Assembly (NCBI GenBank): GCA_026692885.1
Contig: JAPLNJ010000833.1
Location: 1-17,677, forward strand
Origin: Planctomycetota bacterium
GTDB taxonomy: Bacteria > Planctomycetota > Planctomycetia > Pirellulales > Pirellulaceae
Direction of reading: 5' to 3'
DNA length: 17,677 nucleotides
How positions within the stretch are numbered: position 1 is the stretch's first letter; every line of letters begins with the position of its first letter. Positions 1 to 8,215 of this stretch are shown one piece after another. The position numbers and the translations under genes were made by a program. Below the pieces are notes generated by a model that was given only the letters and a program-made list of their open reading frames with translations, ran no database searches and had not been told where the DNA came from.

Positions 1-65
1 AGAAAGCCAAACGCAAGAAAAATAAATCTGACGCCGAACAACCCCCACCGGTGGAGTCAAAGTAA
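1..65 (+). CDS. C-terminal tail of an unidentified protein (partial)
   Basis: One forward frame is open from the left edge to a TAA at 63-65. It encodes a charged tail, KAKRKKNKSDAEQPPPVESK. A lysine-rich then proline-rich end is typical of a disordered C-terminus, but 20 residues cannot identify a family. The other two forward frames stop at about 25 and 75, so this frame is not uniquely favoured. The call rests on composition alone. Confidence 0.35.
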   Translation, partial: KAKRKKNKSDAEQPPPVESK

Positions 66-125
66 GTGGCATTAGGCTAGCGCCTTGCCGCTCACAAGCC
101 GCGGCTAGGTTTGTCCCTTCGTAGA

Positions 126-138
126 GCGGAATTTCCGC
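126..138. repeat. short perfect hairpin (6 bp arms)
   Basis: GCGGAA and TTCCGC flank a single T, followed by a short T/C stretch. It lies between the 3' ends of two converging genes and could be a weak terminator, but the loop is too small for a stable hairpin. A looser pairing (CTAGC at 77-81 with GCTAG at 104-108) lies just upstream. Confidence 0.25.
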
Positions 139-187
139 GTTTCCCCCGGCGGCTCCGATTAGCCGGAACAGGCAAACTCCTATCAGT

Positions 188-619
188 TCAGTCCGGTATG
201 ATAACGATCGTCTTGGTTTGAACTTTCTTATTGTCATCGCCCGCATATAGGACGGCTGTCGATGAGCCGGAAAAGAGAATTCCTACCCCTTTTCCTATTG
301 TCCCGTCATTCGATACGTTCAAGTCTCGCTTTTCGTAGAGTTCCGCGGGCGGCGAGTTGTTCGCTGTGCCCAGCACGTCCTGCGGAGCCTCGTCCGAGAA
401 AATCCCGAAGAAAGCAGCCCAATTCTCTGGGCAAGGAAATCCACCCAACCAATCCCAGTCGTTCACGTCGCCCCAGGATCCGCCGTCAAGCCCGATCTGG
501 CTGTCGTCGAGATTGACTCCGGTCCCGTATTCGCCGCCACGGACTGAAACAGCCAGAAGAAGTAGAATTGCCAACCCCAAGCTCGCCACCCTGTTAGTCC
601 CTGCCACCCTGTTAAACAT
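188..619 (-). CDS. small secreted hypothetical protein
   Basis: This 143-residue protein has no recognised family. The start at 619 is chosen because GGAGG lies 8-9 bases upstream and because the protein then begins with a typical signal peptide: a short basic stretch, a hydrophobic core (LGLAILLLLAVSV) and a small-residue cleavage region before GEYGTG. The frame stays open upstream to 871, but that extension is arginine/proline-rich and would bury the signal peptide. The mature part is acidic and rich in Gly, Asp and Trp (GGSWGDVNDWDWLGGF at about 39-54) and has one cysteine. A 12 bp direct repeat at 585-596 and 603-614 gives the duplicated RVAxxNRVA near the N-terminus. Export is inferred; function is unknown. 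Confidence 0.6.
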   Translation of the reverse strand: MFNRVAGTNRVASLGLAILLLLAVSVRGGEYGTGVNLDDSQIGLDGGSWGDVNDWDWLGGFPCPENWAAFFGIFSDEAPQDVLGTANNSPPAELYEKRDLNVSNDGTIGKGVGILFSGSSTAVLYAGDDNKKVQTKTIVIIPD

Positions 620-1004
620 GGTCGCTCCCTCCGATGTTCTCGAACACCAAACGAAATACTGACTGAGAGGAATTTTCGCCCCCACCCGCCCCAGAGACAA
701 CCCCCCGCCTGCCCGTGTTTTCGATTTCTTTCGGTTTTGCTTTGCCGGGGCCAACCTAGGGTGATGCAAAGTTGGGGTTGACGCATGAAAGCCAGCGGGC
801 AGGTATTGTTTACGGAAGTTGAACGGCAAAGACGGTGGATGTTCCTGGTTTTCTCGCCCCGAAGGGGCCAAACAAATCAGCCCAGTTGGCTAGTGCTTTG
901 TCAAGGCTAGATCGCGGGTCGTGTCGCCGCGGGCCATAATCATCACGTTGCGAAAAAACGCGAGCAGCGGATCAGCCCTCGCAAGACTGGGCGGACGTGT
1001 GGCT

Positions 1005-1103
1005 AGGGGGTCGGGTGTACGAATTTCAGTTTTTGCGGCGAGTAGCTGTTTCTTGGCCACGGACTTGGAGCCGCAAGAACTGAAATTCGTACACCCGCCC
1101 CCT
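1005..1103. repeat. large imperfect inverted repeat (about 33 bp arms, 32 bp spacer)
   Basis: Left arm 1005-1038 and right arm 1071-1103 are reverse complements apart from one substitution and one single-base indel. The core (left 1013-1038, right 1071-1096) pairs over 26 bp with one mismatch and includes GTGTACGAATTTCAGTT. The 32-base spacer shows no coding signature. Size and near-identity of the arms suggest a recently arrived hairpin element (REP- or MITE-like) rather than a terminator, since no T-run follows. Confidence 0.85.
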
Positions 1104-1176
1104 GTCTTCGCGCAGCACAAAAACGAGACAAACTCCAGTCAGCTTCCCACCGCGATGGCGCGCGGCCCACCCCAAT

Positions 1177-1201
1177 CCTCTCCCCGGAATCCGGGGCGAG
1201 G
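1177..1201. repeat. GC-rich hairpin downstream of the first oxidoreductase
   Basis: CCCCGG-AAT-CCGGGG with flanking CCTC/GAGG forms a stem of about 10 bp with one mismatch. It lies about 20 bases past the stop codon of the minus-strand oxidoreductase gene and may mark its transcript end. No U-run follows on the minus strand, so intrinsic termination is doubtful. Confidence 0.5.
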
Positions 1202-1222
1202 GCGTGGTTTTTCGGCTAGAGC

Positions 1223-2632
1223 TCAGACGACCTTCGGCAGTTCAAAGCCCTTGCGGCGTTCGCGGTCGAGAAGCTTGTTCGCCTCGTCGCAGTTGGTGAA
1301 CCGTTCGGCGACCGGATCGTACTTCAGCGTCTCGCCGACGCGGCCGACATCCCGCACGATGTTAACCAGATAGCAGAGCGTCGTGGCCCGCAGTCCGATC
1401 TCGATGTCGGCGTTGCAAAGTTTGCGACTCTTAATACACTCGATCCAATTCTCGATGTGGTAGGCCGTCTCCGGTCGCTTGTTCGGGCCCGGGTTTTCCG
1501 GCGCGCGGACGAGTTCTTTTGGATTGCTAGCGAGTTTATTGCGATTGATCTCAATTTTACCTTTCTCGCCGATGAAGATCGCGCCCAGGCCCGGTCCGCG
1601 ATCGCCGTCCAGGTGCAGCTTCAGCTCCGTGCCGTTGGCAAATTTCATCGTGACTTTCGCCCGCGGGCCGACGACCGGCTTGGCCATACCGTGGTAATCC
1701 GTGCCCGTATCGACATCGTCCGTGTCGCCGATGACCACCCCACCGACAGTCTGGCGGCCGGCGAACTTGCCTGTCTCACGATTCGCCACCGGCTCCTCCA
1801 GCAAGATCTCGACCGGGCTGGTGTCGTCGGTGCCCAAGGCGCGGTTGATTTGGTCGTAGGAGTGCGTGCCCCAGCCGGTCACGCCAAAGCACAGCCCGCC
1901 CCCATCGTAGTCCCGCCACGTGGCCCAGCCACGATGCAGGGCCGCATCGTACGGCCGCAGTTCGGCTTGGTTGGTCCACACGTCCCACCATTTGTCGACG
2001 GGTCCCTTGACATCCTGGGAGGAAGTCTTCGTCCAGCGCAGCGGCCCGACGAAATTCGGCGCGAGCACGGTCTTGATCTTGCCGATCGCCCCGTTCTTGA
2101 CCAGGTCGCTGGCCCAGTTATTGATCGGCATGGAACGCTGCTGCGTACCGACCTGGGTGACCCGTTTGAGTTTCCGCGCGGCGTTGACCATGGCCCGGCC
2201 TTCGGCGATGGTCAAGCACATCGGCTTCTCGATGTAGGCGTCCATCTCCAGTTGCATGGCGTTGATCGCGATCCAGGCCCGGGCGTGCGTGGTGGTTTCG
2301 ATCATCACGGCATCGAGCTTTTCTTTCTCGATCATCTGGCGGAAATCTTCGTACACCCCCCAGGCCGCTCCCCGGGACATCCGTTTGGCGTAGCCTTCGG
2401 CCTTCTTCAGTTCGACATCGCAGCAGGCCACGACGTGGAAGCCTTTCACGTCAGCGCCTTCGCCAATCAGGCCGGCGCGGCCGCCGCAGCCGATCACGCC
2501 GACCCGGACCGTCTCGCTCGGCGGAGCCTTGCCCTCCAGGCCCAGCACCCGCCCCGGCACCAAGGCCGGCAGAGCCAGCGCCGCCGCGCCCGCCTTTAAC
2601 ACTTCGCGTCGTGTCCATGCATGTCGAGACAT
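1223..2632 (-). CDS. Tat-exported Gfo/Idh/MocA family oxidoreductase (paralogue 1)
   Basis: A 469-residue NAD(P)-dependent dehydrogenase-like protein of the Gfo/Idh/MocA family; members act on sugars, inositols and related compounds. The start at 2632 has GGAGG 8 bases upstream and begins with a twin-arginine signal (RRE at residues 8-10, then an Ala/Leu-rich core ending near residue 31), so export of a folded protein is predicted. The Rossmann motif GVIGCGGRAG is at 45-54, the family EKP motif at 135-137, and the substrate-side GWGTHSYDQINRALG at 253-267 carries the likely catalytic His257. The substrate cannot be read from sequence. It lies 154 bp downstream of the kinase gene on the same strand. 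Two paralogues are in the window, but the three are divergent, not recent duplicates. Confidence 0.93.
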   Translation of the reverse strand: MSRHAWTRREVLKAGAAALALPALVPGRVLGLEGKAPPSETVRVGVIGCGGRAGLIGEGADVKGFHVVACCDVELKKAEGYAKRMSRGAAWGVYEDFRQMIEKEKLDAVMIETTTHARAWIAINAMQLEMDAYIEKPMCLTIAEGRAMVNAARKLKRVTQVGTQQRSMPINNWASDLVKNGAIGKIKTVLAPNFVGPLRWTKTSSQDVKGPVDKWWDVWTNQAELRPYDAALHRGWATWRDYDGGGLCFGVTGWGTHSYDQINRALGTDDTSPVEILLEEPVANRETGKFAGRQTVGGVVIGDTDDVDTGTDYHGMAKPVVGPRAKVTMKFANGTELKLHLDGDRGPGLGAIFIGEKGKIEINRNKLASNPKELVRAPENPGPNKRPETAYHIENWIECIKSRKLCNADIEIGLRATTLCYLVNIVRDVGRVGETLKYDPVAERFTNCDEANKLLDRERRKGFELPKVV

Positions 2633-2660
2633 GTCGTTGTCCTCCGGGATGGTTCGTGGT

Positions 2661-2694
2661 TCGAATCGTCGTGACCTTCGAATCGTCGTGACCT
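2661..2694. repeat. 17 bp perfect tandem repeat (two copies)
   Basis: TCGAATCGTCGTGACCT occurs twice without a spacer just upstream of the oxidoreductase start, between it and the kinase gene. It could be slippage or a paired regulator-binding site; nothing else supports an operator. Confidence 0.6.
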
Positions 2695-2786
2695 GGGATG
2701 ACTCCAGTTGTTCACACGCGTCATTGTGTGTCGGTGCCGGGACGCCTGTCAACCGTCCGGCTTTGCTGCATTCCGACCAGCGGGCT

Positions 2787-5447
2787 TCAAACCTCCAACA
2801 GCCGGAGCAGGGTTTCGTAATCGTAACGATCGGCCAGTTCACGAAATCGCGCGGCGAGGGGCGCATCGCGGGCCGCAATGACTTCCGTCAATTCCAGGAA
2901 GCGGTCCATGTATCCACGGGTCACAGCCTCGCGCAGCGTCTGCAACTGCTCGGCCGGTAACGCCTTGACCGACAGCTTCACATCTGCGGCAGTGGCGGTC
3001 TCCGAAACTTCCGGACCGCTGGGCGGCGGCTCGTCGGCATACTGGTATTCCACGGACAAGCAAGCCGCGATGGCGTCGAACAACTCGCCTTCCTTGAACG
3101 GTTTGCGGACAAATCCGTCCATTCCAGCCTGTAACGCTTGCCGCCGGTCCTCGTCAAAAGCCGTAGCGGTCACGGCGATGATGGGCGTGCGCCGCCCCTG
3201 TTCCATCGACTTGAGGCGTTTCATCACCTCGTAGCCGTCCATGTCCGGCATCCGCATGTCCAACAGGATTAAATGCGGCGACCACGTTTCGGAGGCGCTG
3301 AGGGCCCCGGCGCCGTCGGCGGCCTCCTGGGTCTCGAAGCCGGTCATGGTCAGCAACTCGTGGAGTAGCGCTCGGTTCGTCGCCTGGTCATCCACGATCA
3401 GGATTCGGATCGGTTCTTGACCGGGTTTCAGCCGACTCACGCGCCGGGCCGGAGCCGCCGCAGGTGGCAACTCGCCGTCAGTCGTCTGGCCGACCGGCAG
3501 GCGGAGATGGAAACAACTGCCCTGACCGAGCACGCTGGTAGCCGAAATATCGCCGCCCATCAAGTGGGCGAACTCGCGACTGATCGCCAAACCCAGTCCG
3601 GTGCCGCCGCCCGTGTTGATGCCGAGGGTGGTTTGCCGAAACTGCTGGAATAGACTGGCGATGTCCTCGGCAGCCATGCCGGGACCTGTGTCCTCGACGT
3701 CGACGTTCAGCCACCAGTGCCCAAGCGCGTCCCCGTCGGCGCGCATCCGCACGGTCACGCCGCCGATGCTGGTAAACTTGATGGCGTTCCCCACCAGATT
3801 GATCAGGATCTGCCGCAATTTGCCTTCGTCCGCGACCACATACCGCGGCACGGTTGTGGCGACGTCCACCAGCAGCTGGAGGCCCAGAGTCTCGGCACGC
3901 AGGCGAAACATCGACTCCAGATCGTGGAGCAGTCCAGGCAGGTCGATCGTCGACGGATTCAGCGTGGTCCGGCCGGCCTCAATCTTGGACATCTCCAAGA
4001 TGTCGTTGATCAGCATCAGTAAGTGCTCGCCGCTACGGCTGATCGTGTCCAGATACTCGCGTTGCTGTGAGGTGAGCGCCGGATCTCGCGCCAACAACTG
4101 CGAGAAGCCTAGAATCGCGTTCATCGGCGTGCGGATCTCGTGCGACATGCTCGCCAGGAAGGTACTCTTGGCCCGGTTCGCCGTCTCGGCGGCCTCCTTG
4201 GCGATGCGGAGTTCCTCGGCCTGCTTGCGTTGGGTGATGTCCTGGCCCTGGACGATGGTCGCCACGACCGTCTGGTGGTCGGCTGCCCACAGGGGCGTCG
4301 CGTTACAGAGCAGCGTCCGTACGGTTCCGTCCACATGTTGAAGCGGCATTTCCACGGTCTCCCACGGCTCTCCCGTGGTGGCCTGGATATAGTCGAAGCA
4401 GGCCTGCCGCTGGTCTTCCGGAAAAAGCAGATCCAGCCGTTGCCCCAGCACCTCCGTGGCGTTACGTCCGGTCAGGCGTTCAAAGGCTCGATTGAAACGG
4501 GAGATACAGCAATTCGCATCCCACACGATCGCTGGCGAATTGGAGGAGGGCAACAGGTTCTCCAGGTAGTCCTGCGTTTCCCGTAGCGTCTCTTCGGCTC
4601 GCTTGCGGGCGGTGAGATCGCGGATCAGGCACTGATAGTATCGGGCGTCTCCCAGCGTCAGGGCCTGCCAATGGATTTCTACCGGGAAAGTGGCACCGTT
4701 CTTTCGCTGATGCCGGGATTCCCGCCGAGTGCCAGCCGCCCCCGCGGCGTCGTCGGCCAGGAGGTCCCAGTCCTCGCGGGCTTCCGGTGCCCGCAGGTCC
4801 CGCAGGGCTAAGCCGCGAAACTCATCAAGGCTATAGCCGTAGGTCTCCCTGGCGGGCTCGTTCACGTCCTGGATGCGCCCGCCCTGGTCGATCAGCAGGA
4901 CGCTGTCGCTGGCCTGCTGGAGCAAATGGGGCAACCGTTCGGTGCCTCGCGGTTGCGCGTGTTCTGCGGCCTGCTGTCCTGGCTGCCTGGGGGCCTCTCC
5001 CGGAGCCCGCAATGCTAGGACGCCCCAACCGAGGGCCAGGAGTAGAGCGACGAGGCTGGCGCCCAGGATCCAGATGTGTTCGCGCAGAAACGCAGAGATA
5101 TGTTTCTGGTCGAATTGGGCCACCAGGCACCACGGAGCAGCGGGAATCCGGAGTCCGTCCTCCCGCCAGGAGTCGCTGTGACGTACCACGACACGCGGAC
5201 CGAAATAACCTGCCCGCTGCACGTGGACCGGTCTCTCCGAGACCGGGTTTTGCGTCTCGGAGAGACGCGACCACGTGGACGGAGGCGGTGCGTCGAGGAA
5301 TCCCGTGGTTCCACGGGCATCGGTCAACAGCAGAACGAGGGTGAACGAGACCCCGGCGAACCCACGAACCAGCGCAGGCATTGTCGGCCGGGGGGCAGCG
5401 GCGGGGGCGTCCCGACCCAGCAAACACCGTCCGCAAAGCCTGCCCAT
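2787..5447 (-). CDS. membrane-bound hybrid histidine kinase (PAS-PAS-HisKA-HATPase-REC)
   Basis: An 886-residue sensor kinase. The start at 5447 has GAGGG 7 bases upstream; an in-frame ATG 12 codons earlier lacks one. Segments are: a first hydrophobic helix at about 25-44, a short extracytoplasmic stretch containing PAAPWCLVAQFDQ at about 103-115, and a second helix at about 124-146. Two PAS domains follow at about 169-280 and 291-406. The HisKA dimerisation domain carries SHEIRTP with phospho-acceptor His436. The HATPase has the N-box around Asn554, DTGPG at 586-590 and GTGLGL. The receiver domain has the Asp pair at 686-687, phospho-acceptor Asp730 and Lys782. The C-terminal 60 residues are helical without an obvious HPt histidine. 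The extracytoplasmic part (about 80 residues) looks like only the end of a Cache-type sensor, suggesting an internal deletion. It is divergent from a response-regulator gene, its probable partner. Confidence 0.93.
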   Translation of the reverse strand: MGRLCGRCLLGRDAPAAAPRPTMPALVRGFAGVSFTLVLLLTDARGTTGFLDAPPPSTWSRLSETQNPVSERPVHVQRAGYFGPRVVVRHSDSWREDGLRIPAAPWCLVAQFDQKHISAFLREHIWILGASLVALLLALGWGVLALRAPGEAPRQPGQQAAEHAQPRGTERLPHLLQQASDSVLLIDQGGRIQDVNEPARETYGYSLDEFRGLALRDLRAPEAREDWDLLADDAAGAAGTRRESRHQRKNGATFPVEIHWQALTLGDARYYQCLIRDLTARKRAEETLRETQDYLENLLPSSNSPAIVWDANCCISRFNRAFERLTGRNATEVLGQRLDLLFPEDQRQACFDYIQATTGEPWETVEMPLQHVDGTVRTLLCNATPLWAADHQTVVATIVQGQDITQRKQAEELRIAKEAAETANRAKSTFLASMSHEIRTPMNAILGFSQLLARDPALTSQQREYLDTISRSGEHLLMLINDILEMSKIEAGRTTLNPSTIDLPGLLHDLESMFRLRAETLGLQLLVDVATTVPRYVVADEGKLRQILINLVGNAIKFTSIGGVTVRMRADGDALGHWWLNVDVEDTGPGMAAEDIASLFQQFRQTTLGINTGGGTGLGLAISREFAHLMGGDISATSVLGQGSCFHLRLPVGQTTDGELPPAAAPARRVSRLKPGQEPIRILIVDDQATNRALLHELLTMTGFETQEAADGAGALSASETWSPHLILLDMRMPDMDGYEVMKRLKSMEQGRRTPIIAVTATAFDEDRRQALQAGMDGFVRKPFKEGELFDAIAACLSVEYQYADEPPPSGPEVSETATAADVKLSVKALPAEQLQTLREAVTRGYMDRFLELTEVIAARDAPLAARFRELADRYDYETLLRLLEV
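5220..5277. repeat. inverted repeat inside the kinase sensor-coding region
   Basis: GTCTCTCCGAGAC (5231-5243) and GTCTCGGAGAGAC (5254-5266) are perfect 13 bp reverse complements with a 10-base loop. The flanks CACGTGG and CCACGTG extend the pairing after a short internal bulge. It codes for SRLSETQNPVSERPVHV in the shortened sensor part of the kinase. Confidence 0.85.
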
Positions 5448-5692
5448 GCCAGTTCCCTCTCGTCGGTCAGCGAGTTCTCTCACGACAACCTGCGCATCCT
5501 ATGGCGGTTTGGGGTGCCGCACAAGACAGCGCGCGTGGGGACGCGAGCGGGGGCGATTCGGAAATCTGATCCAAGGTCTTCGAGCAACTCGCTTGTCTTC
5601 GCCCCGGCATGGGCTATACAATCTCCGCATCGGGACGGGTATCGCGGATGGTACCAATGCCAAGCCGAAAACGGAGAAAGCCAAATTTAGCT

Positions 5693-6754
5693 ATGAAGCC
5701 AGCCGATTTCCTTCCAGCCAACCTCATGGTCGTGGATGACGAGCCCGTCAATCTCCGGCTCTTGGTGGGAATGCTCCGCGAGCGGGGCTATCGCGTGAGC
5801 GCATTTCCTCGCGGACGCTTGGCCCTGGCGGCCGCGGAGCAGGAACCGCCCGACTTGATCTTGCTCGACATCATCATGCCGGAGATGACCGGATACCAGG
5901 TCTGCGAGCAGCTGAAGGCGAACCCGAAGCTGAAAGACATCCCCGTCATGTTCATGAGCGCCCTGGATGAAATGATGGACAAGGTCCGAGCCTTCGAAGT
6001 GGGCGGCATCGACTATATCGCGAAGCCGTACCAACTCCCGGAAGTCGAAACGCGGGTCCGGACCCAGGTCCGACTCGTCACGCTGGAACGGGAGTTGGCC
6101 CGGCATCGCGCGCAGCTGGATGACTTGGTCAGTCAGCGCACCCATCAACTTGTCGAAGCCCACGGACGGCGGGCCGTGTTGGAACAGGCCCAGAGCGACT
6201 TACTGGAGGTGCTCACGCGCGAACTCCCGGCGCCGATGGACGAACTGTTTGGTCTCGTCGACAAGGTGTTCGCCGAGTGCTCCTGGAGCAAGGCGGTGCG
6301 TGAGTCTCAGGATCGTTACGACAGCTGCCGACAACAGATTCGCACGCTCTTGGAGGAGGCCTCGTTGCTGCCCCAGCTCGACGCGGGGAGCGAAGCCGCT
6401 GTGCGGTCCTCCAGTCCGTTGGATGTGGCGCAGAACAAGGCCCGCGATCGAATCGGCACTCTGGAGACTCGCCCGCTCACCGAAAAGCCCTTGTTGCTGC
6501 CCCAACTCGACGCGGGGGGCGAAACCGCTGTGCTGTCCTCCAGTCCGTTGGACCTGGCGCTGTGCAAGGCCCGTGATCGAATCGGCACTCTCGCGCAGTC
6601 TCGGAATATCGGTGTCGATTTTGTCCCCACGGATTTGGGCTTGACGCTGGACGAAACAGAGCTGCTGGGCAATTCCCTCCAATCGCTGCTGGAGACGGCC
6701 CTGAATCTCTTGGACATGGTGCTCGCACTAGCGGATGCATACAAGACTCGATAA
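5693..6754 (+). CDS. response regulator with N-terminal REC and repeat-bearing C-terminal region
   Basis: A 353-residue protein from the ATG at 5693, chosen because the receiver domain begins 10 residues later. Upstream in-frame ATGs at 5648, 5657 and 5609 are possible, and no strong ribosome binding site decides between them. The receiver (about 10-128) has the Asp pair at 15-16, phospho-acceptor Asp59 (LILLDIIMP) and Lys111 in AKPY. A predicted coiled coil follows (about 132-172). No HD-GYP, GGDEF, kinase or DNA-binding domain is recognisable, so the output is unknown. Residues 225-257 are repeated at 268-300 (see the DNA repeat). It is divergent from the hybrid kinase with a shared upstream region of about 245 bp, so it may receive phosphate from that kinase; this is inferred from position. 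Confidence 0.88.
   Translation: MKPADFLPANLMVVDDEPVNLRLLVGMLRERGYRVSAFPRGRLALAAAEQEPPDLILLDIIMPEMTGYQVCEQLKANPKLKDIPVMFMSALDEMMDKVRAFEVGGIDYIAKPYQLPEVETRVRTQVRLVTLERELARHRAQLDDLVSQRTHQLVEAHGRRAVLEQAQSDLLEVLTRELPAPMDELFGLVDKVFAECSWSKAVRESQDRYDSCRQQIRTLLEEASLLPQLDAGSEAAVRSSSPLDVAQNKARDRIGTLETRPLTEKPLLLPQLDAGGETAVLSSSPLDLALCKARDRIGTLAQSRNIGVDFVPTDLGLTLDETELLGNSLQSLLETALNLLDMVLALADAYKTR
6365..6591 (+). repeat. in-frame 129 bp-period tandem duplication in the response regulator
   Basis: The segments 6365-6462 and 6494-6591 (98 bp each, 129 bp apart) match closely. They encode LLPQLDAGSEAAVRSSSPLD...KARDRIGTL and LLPQLDAGGETAVLSSSPLD...KARDRIGTL. A period of 43 codons keeps the frame. Substitutions are few, so the duplication is fairly recent. 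Confidence 0.9.
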
Positions 6755-6817
6755 AGCCGACAGCCGATCATCGTTGATGCATCACCTGCTCGTCCGCACC
6801 TTGACGCTCGTTGTCGC

Positions 6818-8119
6818 CTACAGGGTCCACGGCTCGCGCATCGGCCGGCGCAGCAGGCGGGCGGCGGCCTCGTCGCCGACGATGGTTTCCTGGACGGGAT
6901 CCCACTTGAGCTTGCGGCCGGTGCGGATGCAGATGTCGCCCAGGTGACTGATGAAGTCCGACTGGACCGCCGAGTCGATATCGCTGGCCGGCGTCTTGCG
7001 CGTCAGGACGCCGTTCAGGAAATTGCGGTAATGGTGGTTGTCCTGCAGCAGGTGTAGTTCGTCCGGCTTGAGCTTCACCTGCAGCAGCGACGCGGGTTCC
7101 GCGGTGATGCCGCCGCGCGATGCCGCCACCCAGCCGGTCGTGCCGACGAACGTCGTCAAGTCTCCGCCCGGCTTCAACGTGAACTCGGCGCCGCTGGCGT
7201 AACGGCCGCGTACATCCCAGTCGACCACCGTATCGAACAGGCCCTCGGTCGGAACCACGCCGGTGCCTTCGTATTCGACCGGAATGTGCGGGTAGCCCCA
7301 GTGGGCGATATCCAGCGGATGAGCGCCCCAGCCGGCAATGAAGCCAATAGCGTAGTCATAGATGAACCAGCGGCCCGTGCCGACCACGCGGTCCGTCGCG
7401 TAGGGTGTGACCGGAGCGGGTCCCAGCCACAGGTCGTAGTCTAAGCCTGCGGGTATCGGTTGAGGCGCGGCGTTGCCACCTCGCGACCCGTTGGGTGCCA
7501 CGACGTGAACGGCCTTCAACTCGCCGAGATATCCGTTGCGCACGAGTTCGCAAGCGTGGGCGCAGTGCGTGTTGAACGAGCGTTGCTGCGTCCCATACTG
7601 AAATACGGCGCCGAACTGATGCACGGCGGCACGCAACGCTTTGTTGTGCTCGACGCTGATCCCCAGCGGTTTTTCCACATAAACATCCTTGCCGGCCCGC
7701 ACAGCAGCCAGCGCGATCGGTACGTGCCAGTGATCGGGCGTGGCGATAACCACCGCGTCGATGTCGTCCCGGGCCAGCAACTCCCGGAAGTCCTGGTAAG
7801 CCTTGCAGCCCTTGTACGTCCCCTGTGCCGTCGCTGCCGCGTACTGCTGCTCGACGCGGCGCGCGGCTCCTTCGGCGCGGTCCTTGAACGGGTCACACGT
7901 GGCGACGCTCTGCGCCTGCGGCAAGCCCAGGAACCCGCCCAGCAGTCCGCCACCTTGACCGCCGACGCCAATGTGTCCCAAGGCCACGCGCTTGCTCGGT
8001 GCCGCAGCGCCGAACAGCCGCGACGGCAAAATCAGCGGGACCGCCATGGTCGCGGCAGCAGCCGCCGTGGTGCGTTGGAGAAAGTTGCGACGTGAAACGG
8101 TTGGCTTGTCGGCGTTCAT
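6818..8119 (-). CDS. Tat-exported Gfo/Idh/MocA family oxidoreductase (paralogue 2)
   Basis: A 433-residue Gfo/Idh/MocA dehydrogenase-like protein. The ATG at 8119 has GAGG 5 bases upstream. The N-terminus is a clear Tat signal: SRRNFLQ at 9-15, an Ala-rich hydrophobic core, and a likely cleavage region near FGAAA at 36-40. The nucleotide-binding motif is GVGGQGG (51-57); ATPDHWH (126-132), EKP (149-151) and GWGAHPLDIAHWG (263-275) are the family's cofactor and catalytic landmarks. These are the motifs of planctomycete proteins usually annotated as inositol or sugar dehydrogenases, but no substrate can be assigned. The end is complete (REPWTL then stop). It converges on the response regulator with a 63 bp gap that shows no terminator. 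Confidence 0.93.
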   Translation of the reverse strand: MNADKPTVSRRNFLQRTTAAAAATMAVPLILPSRLFGAAAPSKRVALGHIGVGGQGGGLLGGFLGLPQAQSVATCDPFKDRAEGAARRVEQQYAAATAQGTYKGCKAYQDFRELLARDDIDAVVIATPDHWHVPIALAAVRAGKDVYVEKPLGISVEHNKALRAAVHQFGAVFQYGTQQRSFNTHCAHACELVRNGYLGELKAVHVVAPNGSRGGNAAPQPIPAGLDYDLWLGPAPVTPYATDRVVGTGRWFIYDYAIGFIAGWGAHPLDIAHWGYPHIPVEYEGTGVVPTEGLFDTVVDWDVRGRYASGAEFTLKPGGDLTTFVGTTGWVAASRGGITAEPASLLQVKLKPDELHLLQDNHHYRNFLNGVLTRKTPASDIDSAVQSDFISHLGDICIRTGRKLKWDPVQETIVGDEAAARLLRRPMREPWTL

Positions 8120-8215
8120 GAGGACCTCGTGGGGTTGAGGAAAGGATCGGTAATGGTGTACCGCGCTCGGTGGCCGGAGGATAGATGGGGCAAGCGGACG
8201 GGATGACTAACCGCC

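Larger units (their letters stand above)
620..1222. other. 603 bp intergenic region without a convincing gene
   Basis: It separates the start of the small secreted gene from the 3' end of the first oxidoreductase gene. Open frames here are short, proline/arginine-rich and lack a credible family match or ribosome binding site. It holds a large inverted repeat (1005-1103) and a second hairpin (1177-1201), annotated separately. No tRNA was found, although the inverted repeat contains a stretch resembling a T-arm (see rejected items). Confidence 0.6.

Noticed and set aside
620..871. N-terminal extension of the small secreted protein
   Set aside because: It would place 84 basic/proline-rich residues before a clear signal peptide; the ATG at 619 has a strong GGAGG site.
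940..1040. Possible tRNA near the inverted repeat
   Set aside because: A GGT...CGAAT stretch resembles a T-arm, but no cloverleaf, anticodon stem or CCA-side acceptor could be built; the sequence is explained by the inverted repeat.
1457..2599. Long + strand open frame (380 codons) antisense to oxidoreductase 1
   Set aside because: It lies opposite a clear Gfo/Idh/MocA gene, is rich in Arg, His, Asp and Gly as expected for an antisense GC-rich frame, and has no family match.
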